NCBI GenBank assembly: GCA_002320455.1
Contig: DCKU01000108.1
Span: 1 to 23,135, forward strand
Direction: 5' to 3'
DNA from: Salinisphaera sp. UBA1666
Lineage (GTDB): Bacteria; Pseudomonadota; Gammaproteobacteria; Nevskiales; Salinisphaeraceae
DNA: 23,135 nt
The notes under the pieces were generated by a model. That model saw only the letters and a program-made list of their open reading frames with translations, did not search any database and had not been told where the DNA came from. Shown in pieces: positions 1-7,431 of the stretch. The stretch's first letter is position 1. Each line of letters opens with the position of its first letter. The position numbers and the translations under genes were made by a program.

Positions 1-147
1 TTAACGACACGTCGGCAATCCAGCGTTCTAGCCCACTGCGCGACTATGACTGCGCGGCGCGGGCTACGTCTCGTCTTGCCGCAAAACAGCGCTTGGCGCG
101 GACTCGTATGAAACCTCAACAGGCCCTGTGGCCACCAAGGATGCGCG

Positions 148-1230
148 ATGAGTGATGGACAAACCAAAAGCCGCGATGCGGATGTGATCGAAATTGCCGG
201 GCAGGCGGTGGCAAGAGGCCAGACAACGACGATCGATATCCCGGTGGCCGATCTGTACACGCATACCAAGCTCACGATGCCGGTGACCGTCATTCGCAGT
301 AAGAAACCGGGCCCGGTGCTGTTTCTCTCGGCCGCGGTCCACGGCGATGAATTAAACGGCGTAGAAATCATTCGACGGGTACTGCGCCTGCGCCAGTTGA
401 AACGCCTGACCGGCACGGTCATCGCGGTGCCCATCGTCAATGTCCACGGGTTTCTGCGTAACTCGCGCTATTTGCCGGACCGGCGTGATCTGAACCGCTC
501 ATTTCCAGGCAGCAGCGGCGGCTCGGTGGCCGGGCGCCTGGCCAAGGTCTTCATCGACGAAATCGTGATGAAATCCGATTACGGGATCGATCTGCACACG
601 GGCGCCGTACACCGCTCGAACCTTCCGCAGATCCGTGCCGATTTGTCTCAGGACACCGTGCGCGCGATGGCCGATGCGTTTGGCTGTCCGTTGCTGATCG
701 ATGCCCCGCTGCGGGAGGGCTCGCTGCGCGAATACGCCGATCGAAAAGGCGTGCCGCTGCTCCTCTACGAAGCCGGTGAGGCCCTGCGCTTTGACGAATT
801 TTCGATTCGCGCGGGCGTGCGCGGTGTGGTGGGCGTGATGCGTCATCTGGGCATGCTGGCCGAGCAGCGCAAACCGGCGCGAAAACAGGCCGCACCGGTC
901 GTGGCCGAGGACTCCTCCTGGGAGCGCGCGCCGGAGTCGGGCATCCTGCGGATGCTGGTGGAGCTGGGCCAGTATGTCGAAAAAGACCAGGTGCTGGCCT
1001 ACGTGGCCGACCCGTTTGGCCGGACCGAGGTCGAGGTGCGCTCGGAGCACCCCGGCATCGTCATCGGGCGGACTTATTTGCCGCTGGCGCACGCCGGGGA
1101 CGCCATCTATCACGTGGCACGCGTCAAGGGCGCCGAAAAACTCGCCGAGCGCGTGGGCGCGTTTCAAGAAGCCCACGAACCTGATTCCCCCGACGACCGC
1201 GGTCTGGCCGACGAGCCGCCGCTGGTCTAA
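148..1230 (+). CDS. AstE/AspA-family zinc-dependent amidohydrolase (M14-like)
   Basis: This 360-residue protein belongs to the succinylglutamate desuccinylase/aspartoacylase family, which cleaves acyl or glutamyl amide bonds with one zinc. The zinc motif HGDE is visible (H65, E68), with the third ligand in IDLHTG (H150) and the family signature DRRDLNRSFPG at 111-121. The C-terminal part (about 265-335) carries the all-beta domain usual in the group. The ATG at 148 follows AAGGA (137-141) with 6 nt spacing, so the start is good. The substrate cannot be read from sequence. The form with DRRDLNRSFPG and an extended C-terminus resembles the RimB-type proteins found beside rimK (ribosomal S6 glutamate ligase) in other gammaproteobacteria, but any such partner would lie outside the window. 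It stands alone, convergent with pyrB. Family assignment is firm; substrate is unknown. Confidence 0.88.
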   Translation: MSDGQTKSRDADVIEIAGQAVARGQTTTIDIPVADLYTHTKLTMPVTVIRSKKPGPVLFLSAAVHGDELNGVEIIRRVLRLRQLKRLTGTVIAVPIVNVHGFLRNSRYLPDRRDLNRSFPGSSGGSVAGRLAKVFIDEIVMKSDYGIDLHTGAVHRSNLPQIRADLSQDTVRAMADAFGCPLLIDAPLREGSLREYADRKGVPLLLYEAGEALRFDEFSIRAGVRGVVGVMRHLGMLAEQRKPARKQAAPVVAEDSSWERAPESGILRMLVELGQYVEKDQVLAYVADPFGRTEVEVRSEHPGIVIGRTYLPLAHAGDAIYHVARVKGAEKLAERVGAFQEAHEPDSPDDRGLADEPPLV

Positions 1231-1238
1231 ATCTTTCT

Positions 1239-1461
1239 GTCCGCCAATGAACGCGAATACACGCGAATTAATACAGGCATTTATCCGCAGATTACACAGA
1301 TGACGCAGATTGGCTTTCAGGCGACTTCGGGTCGAAAGTCGTAGCTACCCACAAGCAAACCAACCTTTTATTTGTTCGTCTTGTTAATCGGTGAAATCTG
1401 CGTAATCTGCGGATTGCTTGCTTAATACCTTATTTGCGTTGATTCGCGTTTATTTGCGGAC
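1239..1461. repeat. long imperfect inverted repeat between convergent genes
   Basis: The gap between the convergent 148-1230 gene and pyrB is visibly AT-richer than its surroundings and is built as a large hairpin. The left arm (1239-1311) reads outward-in as GTCCGC, AACGCGAAT, ACGC, then ATCCGCAGATTA and a further GCAGATT. The right arm (1395-1461) is its reverse complement with scattered mismatches; the best blocks are GTCCGC, AACGCGAAT and the 12-mer ATCCGCAGATTA. About 83 nt separate the arms. The arms are themselves internally repetitive (CGCAGATTA-like and ACGCGAAT-like units). I recall similar 'CGCAGATTACGCAGATT' and 'AACGCGAATAAACGCG' strings as dispersed intergenic repeats in unrelated bacteria, which was not checked here. 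It may also end transcription from both sides. No protein coding is seen in it. Confidence 0.75.
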
Positions 1462-1467
1462 GATCAA

Positions 1468-2442
1468 TTAAGCCGGGCGAGCGGGCTCGGCGCCGCGGTG
1501 GCCGGCGATCATGGCCATCACGGCCATGCGGATCCCTATGCCGTTGGTGACCTGCTCCAGAATCAGCGACTGCCGGGAGTAGGCGACCTCGGGCGTGATT
1601 TCCACACCGCGGTTGATCGGCCCAGGGTGCATGATCAGGGCGTCGGGTCGCGCATGGGCCAGGTTGGCTTCGGTCAGACCGAAATCGCGGTGATAGTCGG
1701 CAATATCGCCGATCACGTCGCCGGCAATCCGCTCGCGCTGAATCCGCAGCCCCATGACGATGTCGCAGTCGGCCAGGCCGGCTGCGATATCGGTTGTGGC
1801 CGTAACGCCCAGTGCCGACGGGTCGGCCGGGAGGAAGGCGGCCGGGCCCACCAGGCGAATGTCCGTGGCGCCCAGCGTCTTCAGCGCGTGGATGGTCGAA
1901 TGGGCCACCCGCGAATGCGCGATATCGCCGACGATGGCCACCGACAGGTTGGCAAAATCCGGGCGATGCCGGCGGATGGTGAACACGTCCAGCAGCGCCT
2001 GCGTCGGGTGGGCGTTGCTGCCGTCGCCGGCGTTGATAATCGCGACACCGGGGGCCGCGTTGGCGGCGAATCGGGCCGCTGCCCCGTTGTCCGGGTGGCG
2101 AATGACGAACACGTCGGCGCCCATGGCCTGCAGGGTGAACAGCGTATCCAGATCGTCTTCGCCCTTGGTGCGCGACGAGGTGGCCACATCCATGTTGATC
2201 ACGTCGGCTGACAGGCGCTTGGCGGCCAGCTCGAAGGTGGTGCGCGTACGGGTCGAGTTTTCGAAGAACAGGTTGAACACCGCACGTCCGCGCAGCAGCG
2301 GCACTTTCTTGGCCGGCGCGCCGATCTCGGGCACGAACGACTCGGCCGTGTCCAGTATGCGGGTGATCAGCTCGGCCGGCAGGCCCTCGGTAGTGATCAG
2401 GTGTCGCAGGCGCCCGGCAGCGTCGAGTTGGATGTCGTGCAT
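1468..2442 (-). CDS. pyrB: aspartate carbamoyltransferase catalytic subunit
   Basis: PyrB joins carbamoyl phosphate and aspartate to give carbamoyl aspartate, the first committed step of pyrimidine synthesis. The 324-residue chain carries the carbamoyl-phosphate loop STRTR at 63-67, the second-subunit loop SSRTKGED at 89-96, the HPTQALLD motif and the C-terminal HPGPINRGVE motif. Its length fits the Pseudomonas-type enzyme. It lies 12 nt after pyrR on the same strand, the usual pyrR-pyrB arrangement. In Pseudomonas a catalytically inactive dihydroorotase homologue (PyrC') follows pyrB and holds the dodecamer together; here no such gene follows and the operon ends at the inverted repeat. Confidence 0.97.
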   Translation of the reverse strand: MHDIQLDAAGRLRHLITTEGLPAELITRILDTAESFVPEIGAPAKKVPLLRGRAVFNLFFENSTRTRTTFELAAKRLSADVINMDVATSSRTKGEDDLDTLFTLQAMGADVFVIRHPDNGAAARFAANAAPGVAIINAGDGSNAHPTQALLDVFTIRRHRPDFANLSVAIVGDIAHSRVAHSTIHALKTLGATDIRLVGPAAFLPADPSALGVTATTDIAAGLADCDIVMGLRIQRERIAGDVIGDIADYHRDFGLTEANLAHARPDALIMHPGPINRGVEITPEVAYSRQSLILEQVTNGIGIRMAVMAMIAGHRGAEPARPA

Positions 2443-2454
2443 GGTATCGCCCGA

Positions 2455-2958
2455 CTAGCGCAACACGAGCTGCAGCGGGTCCGGCCCGGTGAGCTTGATC
2501 TGATGGTCGCCGGCCAGGTCGAGATTCAGCCCCGTGGCATCGGCGGCAAACGGCAGCTCGCGACAGCCGCGATCCACCAGCACGCCCAGGCGTACGGCGG
2601 CCGGACGGCCATAGTCGAACAGCTCGTTCAGCGCGGCTCGCACGGTGCGCCCGGTATAGAGCACGTCGTCGACCAGTATGACCGTCGCATCGTCGATATC
2701 GGCCGGAATATGGCTGGGTCCAACGCTGGGATGCAGGCCCACCATCGAGAAATCATCGCGATAGAAGCTGATATTGATGGTGCACAGCGGGCTGGCCAGG
2801 TCGAAATGCTGATGCAGGCGCTGAGCAATCCAAGCACCGCCGGTTTCAACCCCCACAATCACGGCGTTCGGGCAGTCAGCCACGATCGGGGCGAGTTGCG
2901 CCGTCAGTGCGGCCAGTGCTGCGTCGGCGTCAAAGGTCGTCGGCGATGCGTCGCTCAT
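2455..2958 (-). CDS. pyrR: bifunctional pyr operon regulator / uracil phosphoribosyltransferase PyrR
   Basis: A 167-residue PRTase-fold protein. The PRPP-binding loop VILVDDVLYTGRT lies at residues 93-105, the standard PyrR/type I PRTase signature. The VGVETGG segment (36-42) and the ISFYRDD segment (63-69) also fit PyrR. Members regulate pyrimidine genes in response to UMP/UTP and often retain uracil phosphoribosyltransferase activity. I placed the start at the ATG at 2958, which overlaps the ruvX stop as ATGA. The reading frame stays open for another 63 codons upstream, but that part is antisense-like sequence inside ruvX. It sits directly upstream of pyrB. No attenuator-like leader is visible because it is buried in an operon. 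Confidence 0.93.
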   Translation of the reverse strand: MSDASPTTFDADAALAALTAQLAPIVADCPNAVIVGVETGGAWIAQRLHQHFDLASPLCTINISFYRDDFSMVGLHPSVGPSHIPADIDDATVILVDDVLYTGRTVRAALNELFDYGRPAAVRLGVLVDRGCRELPFAADATGLNLDLAGDHQIKLTGPDPLQLVLR

Positions 2959-3395
2959 GCAGAGTCCTCGGTGGTGATAGCAAGCCAGCGTTCGAGAATG
3001 ACCTGGGCCGCCATGGCGTCGGAGTCGCCCTTGGCCACGCGCCGGCCCCGGCTGCCCGAGGCCCGGGCGGCGGCCAGGCGCTTGCGGGCTTCGATGGTCG
3101 AAAAACGTTCGTCGGCTAGATGAACCGGCTTTTTGTAACGGCCCCACAGCTCTTCAGAGAAGTTCCGGGCCCGATTGGTCATCTTTTGAGTCTGGCCGTC
3201 CACGGTTAGCGGCAGGCCGACGACGAAGGTGTCCACCTGCCATTCGGCCACCAGCGCATCGAGCTGCGTCCAGTCGGGCTGGCCCTCAACGTGTTCGAGC
3301 GCGCGCAGTGGCTCGGCCGTGCCGACGATGGCGTTGCCGATGGCAATGCCCATACGCCGCTTGCCGTAGTCGAAGCCCAGGCAGAGCTCAGGCAT
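2955..3395 (-). CDS. ruvX: Holliday junction resolvase-like protein RuvX (YqgF)
   Basis: A 146-residue RNase H-fold protein of the YqgF/RuvX family. YqgF proteins in E. coli act in processing the 5' end of pre-16S rRNA; the resolvase name comes from the fold. Visible family motifs are GFDYGKRRMGIAIG at 7-20 with acidic D9, VVGLPL at 58-63, DERFST at 95-100 and the C-terminal DSDAMAAQVILE at 125-136 with the last catalytic acid. The ATG at 3395 was chosen because homology begins at MPELCLGFDYG. It overlaps the end of yqgE by 8 nt, and its stop overlaps the pyrR start by 4 nt, so translation of the three is probably coupled. Confidence 0.95.
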   Translation of the reverse strand: MPELCLGFDYGKRRMGIAIGNAIVGTAEPLRALEHVEGQPDWTQLDALVAEWQVDTFVVGLPLTVDGQTQKMTNRARNFSEELWGRYKKPVHLADERFSTIEARKRLAAARASGSRGRRVAKGDSDAMAAQVILERWLAITTEDSA

Positions 3396-3984
3396 GCCCG
3401 ACCGCGCCGGAGAGCTGGTAGGCCTCGAGCCCGAGCAAGCCGGTGGCATCGGCCCAGCGGCGCTCGGCCGGCGATTGAAAGATGATGGCCGACTTGGAGG
3501 GGGCGGTCAGCCAGCTGTTGGCCAGAATCTCCGATTCCAGCTGGCCGGCGCCCCAGCCCGCATAGCCCAGCGTAATGAGATAGGCGCTGGGCCCGAAGCC
3601 GTTACCGATGGCTTCGAGGATATCGCGCGACGTGGTGATGGCCAGCCCGCCCTCGATGTGCAGCGACGACTCCCAGTCGCCCTCGTCGGTATGCAGCACA
3701 AAGCCGCGCTCGGTCTGCACCGGGCCGCCCCAATAGACCGGCATATCACGATCAACGTGGGCTTCGATATCCAGCTGGCCGAGCATGTCGACCAGCGACA
3801 GATCACTGGGCTTGTTGATGACCAGGCCCATGGCCCCGTCGTCGTTGTGGTCGGCCAGCAGCGTCACGCTGCGTGCAAAATCGCCAGCCACCTGGCCCGG
3901 CATGGCGATGAGGAACTGATTCTTGAACTGTGCAGTCTGCATGCCGTAATTATCCGTGGCCGGGCCGGGCTCGGCAAACGCCAT
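3388..3984 (-). CDS. yqgE: YqgE/AlgH family protein (UPF0301)
   Basis: A 198-residue member of the YqgE/AlgH family, which nearly always lies next to ruvX. The biochemical role is unsettled; AlgH was first reported as an alginate regulator in Pseudomonas. Family-typical stretches are NQFLIAMPG, GAMGLVINKP, YWGGPVQTERGFVLH and LGYAGWGAGQLE. The start is uncertain: the ATG at 3984 lies 9 nt after the gshB stop, while an internal ATG at 3942 (MQTAQFKNQF) is where family similarity begins and would give 184 residues. Neither has a strong ribosome binding site. It ends 8 nt inside ruvX. Confidence 0.92.
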   Translation of the reverse strand: MAFAEPGPATDNYGMQTAQFKNQFLIAMPGQVAGDFARSVTLLADHNDDGAMGLVINKPSDLSLVDMLGQLDIEAHVDRDMPVYWGGPVQTERGFVLHTDEGDWESSLHIEGGLAITTSRDILEAIGNGFGPSAYLITLGYAGWGAGQLESEILANSWLTAPSKSAIIFQSPAERRWADATGLLGLEAYQLSGAVGHA

Positions 3985-3993
3985 GATCCGCGA

Positions 3994-4944
3994 TTAGTTC
4001 AGACGTTTTTCGACGGCATCAAACAACTTGGCGCAGATGTTGACGCCGAACTGGGCCTCCAGCTCGCGTACGCAGGTGGGGCTGGTGACGTTGATCTCGG
4101 TGAGCTTGTCGCCGATGACGTCCAGGCCCACGAACAACAGGCCCTTGTCGCGGACATAAGGCCCGACTTCGCGAGCGATCTTCAAATCGCCCTCGGTCAG
4201 CTCGCGGCCGACGCCGCGACCGCCGGCGGCCAGATTGCCGCGCAGCTCGCCTTCGGCCGGCACACGGGCCAGGGCATAGCCGACCGGCTCCCCGTCAACC
4301 AGCAACACGCGCTTGTCGCCGTCCTTGATTTCCGGCAGATAGGCCTGGGCCATGGCGTAGTGGGTGCCGTGCTCGGTGAGCACTTCCAGAATCACACTGG
4401 TGTTGTCGTTGCCCTCGGTCACGCGAAAGATACGCGAGCCGCCCATGCCGTCCAGCGGCTTCAGGACCACGTCGTGATGCTGGGCAATAAAGCGCTTGAA
4501 GGCATCGGCGCGGCGCGCCACCAGCGTAGGCCCACACAGGTGCGCAAAGCGGTTGATGGCCATCTTCTCGTTGACGTCACGCAGGGCGTCACAGCGATTG
4601 ACCACCAACGTGCCTTCGTTTTCGGCCAGCTCGAGGATATAGGTGGCGTAGATGTACTCGGTATCGAACGGCGGATCCTTGCGCATGAGGATCGTGTCGA
4701 GATCGGCCAGTTTCACGATCTGCGACTCGCTGGTGTAGTCGAACCAGTCGTCGTTGTCGTCGGCCACCGATAGGGTGCGCGCATTGCCATAACCCACGCC
4801 GTCCGCCACGAACAGGTCGCTCATGGTGAAGTAGTGAAGCGTATAGCCACGCCGCTGTGCCTCGAGCAGCAGGGCCAGGGTGGTGTCTTTATAAGGGGTA
4901 ATGGCCTCGATGGGATCCATTACTACGCCGAGCGAATAAGCCAT
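3994..4944 (-). CDS. gshB: glutathione synthetase
   Basis: GshB adds glycine to gamma-glutamylcysteine with ATP to make glutathione in the cytoplasm. The 316-residue length matches the gammaproteobacterial enzyme. The N-terminus has the typical MDPIEAITPYKDTT segment, the middle has MRKDPPFDTEYIYATY, and the ATP-grasp part has VLKPLDGMGGSRIFR, a mobile loop rich in glycine (NLAAGGRGVGREL) and the metal-site segment EINVTSPT near the end. It sits in the minus-strand run between two small membrane ORFs and yqgE, the usual neighbourhood gshB-yqgE-ruvX. Glycine is also the substrate of the gcv operon later in the window, but no regulatory link can be seen. Confidence 0.97.
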   Translation of the reverse strand: MAYSLGVVMDPIEAITPYKDTTLALLLEAQRRGYTLHYFTMSDLFVADGVGYGNARTLSVADDNDDWFDYTSESQIVKLADLDTILMRKDPPFDTEYIYATYILELAENEGTLVVNRCDALRDVNEKMAINRFAHLCGPTLVARRADAFKRFIAQHHDVVLKPLDGMGGSRIFRVTEGNDNTSVILEVLTEHGTHYAMAQAYLPEIKDGDKRVLLVDGEPVGYALARVPAEGELRGNLAAGGRGVGRELTEGDLKIAREVGPYVRDKGLLFVGLDVIGDKLTEINVTSPTCVRELEAQFGVNICAKLFDAVEKRLN

Positions 4945-4999
4945 GATGGTGCACGTCTACCAAGCGATTGATGGCGTGCATGGTAGCGAAGAACTGACT

Positions 5000-5083
5000 C
5001 TAGTGCGTGCGATACCACTCGTAGCAGGCGTAGCCGAACACGGCCGCAACGCTAGTGATGGCGGCGATCGGAATCCAAATCAT
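5000..5083 (-). CDS. 27-residue single-pass membrane microprotein
   Basis: A tiny ORF starting MIWIPIAAIT at 5083 and ending in YEWYRTH at the TAG at 5000-5002. It has a textbook ribosome binding site, GGAGG at 5094-5090 with 6 nt to the ATG, the best Shine-Dalgarno sequence in this part of the minus-strand run. Residues 2-19 form one hydrophobic helix, followed by a short polar tail. It overlaps the last 32 nt of the preceding small membrane ORF, which suggests coupled translation. gshB begins 55 nt downstream. No family is recognised. Support is the strong ribosome binding site and the transmembrane character; absence of conservation would demote it. Confidence 0.5.
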   Translation of the reverse strand: MIWIPIAAITSVAAVFGYACYEWYRTH

Positions 5084-5252
5084 CGAGATCCTCCAATTTT
5101 TCAAATCCACGAAACAACGAGCGCACAATCAAGATAGCAGCAATGACCGTAATCAGCAGTGCGTACAGAGCGGTTCCAAGCTCTGCGGGGCTGGCGCTAT
5201 CGTAATGACTAAACAACCAGCCAAGAACTGACAGCGCGCTCGCGGCCGCCAA
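5052..5252 (-). CDS. small two-helix membrane protein, 5' end interrupted by a stop codon
   Basis: From a TTG at 5252 this frame encodes 66 residues with a hydrophobic start, a clear transmembrane segment at about 25-47 and an acidic C-terminus (KLEDLDDLDSD). The TTG has no good ribosome binding site and would cut the first membrane helix short. The same frame extends upstream to an ATG at 5306 that overlaps the rsmE stop as ATGA, as other junctions in this run do. That longer version reads MNVERVK, then an in-frame TAA at 5283-5285, then EIATLRAGLILAA leading straight into the ORF. The gene therefore looks like a former 84-codon, two-helix membrane protein broken at codon 8, or translated from a weaker internal start. 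No family is recognised. Confidence 0.5.
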   Translation of the reverse strand: MAAASALSVLGWLFSHYDSASPAELGTALYALLITVIAAILIVRSLFRGFEKLEDLDDLDSDRRHH

Positions 5253-5302
5253 AATCAGCCCGGCCCGCAGCGTGGCGATTTCTTATTTAACGCGTTCCAC
5301 GT

Positions 5303-6061
5303 TCATCCCAGCAGATCCCCCCACAGGCTTTGGAGTGCTGCCAGAGCAGCCATACCGGCGGTTTCGGTACGCAGGACGCGCGGGCCGAGACGAATGCCCT
5401 GCCAGCCGGCGGCCTCGGCCTGGGCGATTTCGGCCGCCGACAAGCCGGACTCCGGACCGATGAGCAGCGCGGCCGAGGCCCGTCGCGGCATATCGGCCAG
5501 GCCGGTCGCGGCGTCCGGCGCCAGCGTCAGGCCTACCTCGGCGCCGATAGGGGCGGCCAGCCGCGCGCTCATGGAATCGACGTCGGCCAGCGCCGGGCAG
5601 ATCAGCCGCCCGGACTGTTCGGCTGCGGATTCGACCACGCGCTGCCAGTGGGCCTGTTTCTTGGCCAGGCGCTCGCCCTCGAGTTTGACCTGGCCGCGTT
5701 CGGAAAAGACCGGTTCGATACGAGCAACGCCGAGCTCCACCGCCTTGGCCAGGGCAAAATCCATGCGATCGCCCCGCGCGATGGCCTGGATCAGGGTGAT
5801 GTCGACCGGTGATTCACGCGCCGGGCAGTGCCGGGCGGTGAGCTCGGCCTCGGCTTGCTTGCGATCAGCGCGCACCAGCGTGGCCTCGTACTCGGCGCCG
5901 CTGCCGTTGAACAGCACCAACGCGTCGCCGGCGCGCTTTCGCAGCACCGTGACCAGATGATGACGCTTGTCCTCGCGCAAAGTGAGCGGCGTGCCCACGG
6001 CCATCGGCGTGTCGACAAAGACCCGCGGAACATGTCGCTTGGCTGATTTGGGCGCGCTCAA
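5303..6061 (-). CDS. rsmE: 16S rRNA (uracil-1498-N3)-methyltransferase RsmE
   Basis: RsmE methylates N3 of U1498 in 16S rRNA with S-adenosylmethionine. The 252-residue protein has the N-terminal RNA-binding domain (KRHHLVTVLRKRAGD at 32-46) and the SPOUT methyltransferase domain. Its family motifs are LIQAIARGDRMDFALAKAVELG at about 90-111, HWQRVVESAAEQSGR at 138-152, and the SAM-binding knot LLIGPESGLS (199-208) with RLGPRVLRTETA (224-235). The start ATG at 6061 overlaps the argA stop by 4 nt, and its own stop overlaps an ATG of the next small frame. Confidence 0.95.
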   Translation of the reverse strand: MSAPKSAKRHVPRVFVDTPMAVGTPLTLREDKRHHLVTVLRKRAGDALVLFNGSGAEYEATLVRADRKQAEAELTARHCPARESPVDITLIQAIARGDRMDFALAKAVELGVARIEPVFSERGQVKLEGERLAKKQAHWQRVVESAAEQSGRLICPALADVDSMSARLAAPIGAEVGLTLAPDAATGLADMPRRASAALLIGPESGLSAAEIAQAEAAGWQGIRLGPRVLRTETAGMAALAALQSLWGDLLG

Positions 6062-7407
6062 GTCGGCTCCAGGGATTTGATCAATACCGCCGAGTTGCGC
6101 TGGTAGTTGTAGAGCGCGCGCTTGGCCAGCGGTAGGGCCTCGATCGAGGCCGCGATAAAGCCGTGCTCGACGAACCAGTGGGGCGCTTTGGTAGTGAGTA
6201 CGAACAGCCGGGTTAGGCCTTGTTCACGGGCGCGTCGCTCGACGTCGGCCAGCAGCTCGGCGCCGCGGTTGCCGCCGCGATAGTCGGGATGCACGGCCAC
6301 ACAGGCCAGCTCGCCGATGGCCTCGTCGGCATAGGGCATCAACGCACAGCAGGCCGTGATCAGGCCGTCGCGGGCCATGACCACATAACGATCAATATCC
6401 AGCTCGACGGCCTCGCGAGAGCGTGCCACCAGCAGGCCCTGGGCCACCAGGGGCTCGATCAGCGCCAGCACGCCGCCCAGATCCTCGGGCGCGGCCGTGC
6501 GCAGCACGTCGTAGGAATCCGCGGCCACCATGGTGCCGATGCCGTCGCGCGAATACAGCTCGCGCAGGAGCGCGCCGTCGGTATCGAAGGAGACCAGATG
6601 CGAGCGCTCCACGCCGGCCTGGCAGGCTGCGATCGCCGCGACGAGGCGTGCTTTCTCGGGCGCCGAAAATCCGTGATCCGGCGCGGCCAACAAGGCTTTG
6701 GCGGCCTCCACCGACAGCCCCGGTGCTGCGCCGCCCAGACGGGTATGCACGGCCTCGCCCGGGTGCAGCAGCACGAACTTGTCGGCGGCCAGTGCCGTAG
6801 CCGTAGCGGCAGCCACGTCCTCGGCGACGAGATTGAAGATTTCGCCCGAGGGCGAGTAGCCAATACACGACAGCAGTACGATATGCCCGCGGGCCAGATG
6901 GGCGACCAGGCTGGCCGTGTCGATGCGCCGGACCTCGCCGGTGTGGCCGTGGTCGACGCCAGCGGTCACGCCTACCGGCCGAGCGGTGACCAGATTGCCG
7001 CTGGCCGTGGCGATACGGGCCCCGCCCATGGGGGTGCTGGCCAGGCTGGTCGACAGATGCGCCTCGATCGACATCTGCAGGCTGCCCACGGCCTGGCGTA
7101 CACAGGCCAGTGCATCGGCGTCGGTCACGCGTACGCCGTCTACGAAGCGTGGCTGGATATTGGCGACGCGCATGGCCGCATCGATTTGTGGCCGGGCGCC
7201 AAATACCAGCACGATCTTCACGCCCAGCGAGTGCAGCAGGGCGATGTCGTAGATCAGATCGGCAAAGCGCGTCGAGGCTGCGGCCTCGCCCGGCAAGTGA
7301 ATGACGAACGTGCGGCCGCGATGGGCATGCACATAAGGTGCCGAGGCCCGCAGCGAAGCCACAAGCCCGTTATCAGGGCCGGTCGGTGAAGCATGGACAT
7401 CGTTCAT
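6058..7407 (-). CDS. argA: amino-acid N-acetyltransferase (N-acetylglutamate synthase)
   Basis: ArgA acetylates glutamate from acetyl-CoA, the first step of arginine synthesis, and is usually inhibited by arginine through its kinase-like domain. The 449-residue protein shows the classic two-domain build: an amino-acid-kinase-like domain (about 1-290; GVKIVLVFGARPQID near 57-71) and a C-terminal GNAT domain with GELACVAVHPDYRGGNRGAELL as its acetyl-CoA loop and LTTKAPHWFVEHGF. It begins 24 nt after argE and overlaps rsmE by 4 nt. The pairing with argE, the deacetylase of the linear pathway, fits co-expression for arginine. Confidence 0.96.
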   Translation of the reverse strand: MNDVHASPTGPDNGLVASLRASAPYVHAHRGRTFVIHLPGEAAASTRFADLIYDIALLHSLGVKIVLVFGARPQIDAAMRVANIQPRFVDGVRVTDADALACVRQAVGSLQMSIEAHLSTSLASTPMGGARIATASGNLVTARPVGVTAGVDHGHTGEVRRIDTASLVAHLARGHIVLLSCIGYSPSGEIFNLVAEDVAAATATALAADKFVLLHPGEAVHTRLGGAAPGLSVEAAKALLAAPDHGFSAPEKARLVAAIAACQAGVERSHLVSFDTDGALLRELYSRDGIGTMVAADSYDVLRTAAPEDLGGVLALIEPLVAQGLLVARSREAVELDIDRYVVMARDGLITACCALMPYADEAIGELACVAVHPDYRGGNRGAELLADVERRAREQGLTRLFVLTTKAPHWFVEHGFIAASIEALPLAKRALYNYQRNSAVLIKSLEPT

Positions 7408-7431
7408 GCGGCTATTAGACCAAACAAGCCC

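Noticed and set aside
3..155. Frame open from the left edge, ending 8 nt inside the first gene
   Set aside because: Could be the tail of an upstream gene, but the residues are Arg/Ala-rich and look like no known C-terminus; too short to support.
3394..4773. Long plus-strand open frame of 459 codons opposite yqgE and gshB
   Set aside because: It is the antisense shadow of two well-conserved genes in GC-rich DNA; its translation is rich in H, Q, G and R and shows no domain.
4943..5137. Plus-strand 64-codon ORF in the gap upstream of gshB
   Set aside because: No ribosome binding site, no hydrophobic or domain signal, and it lies opposite the better supported microprotein and membrane ORF.
6220..7389. 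Plus-strand open frame of 389 codons opposite argA
   Set aside because: Same shadow pattern, opposite a clear two-domain ArgA; no ribosome binding site or recognisable motif.
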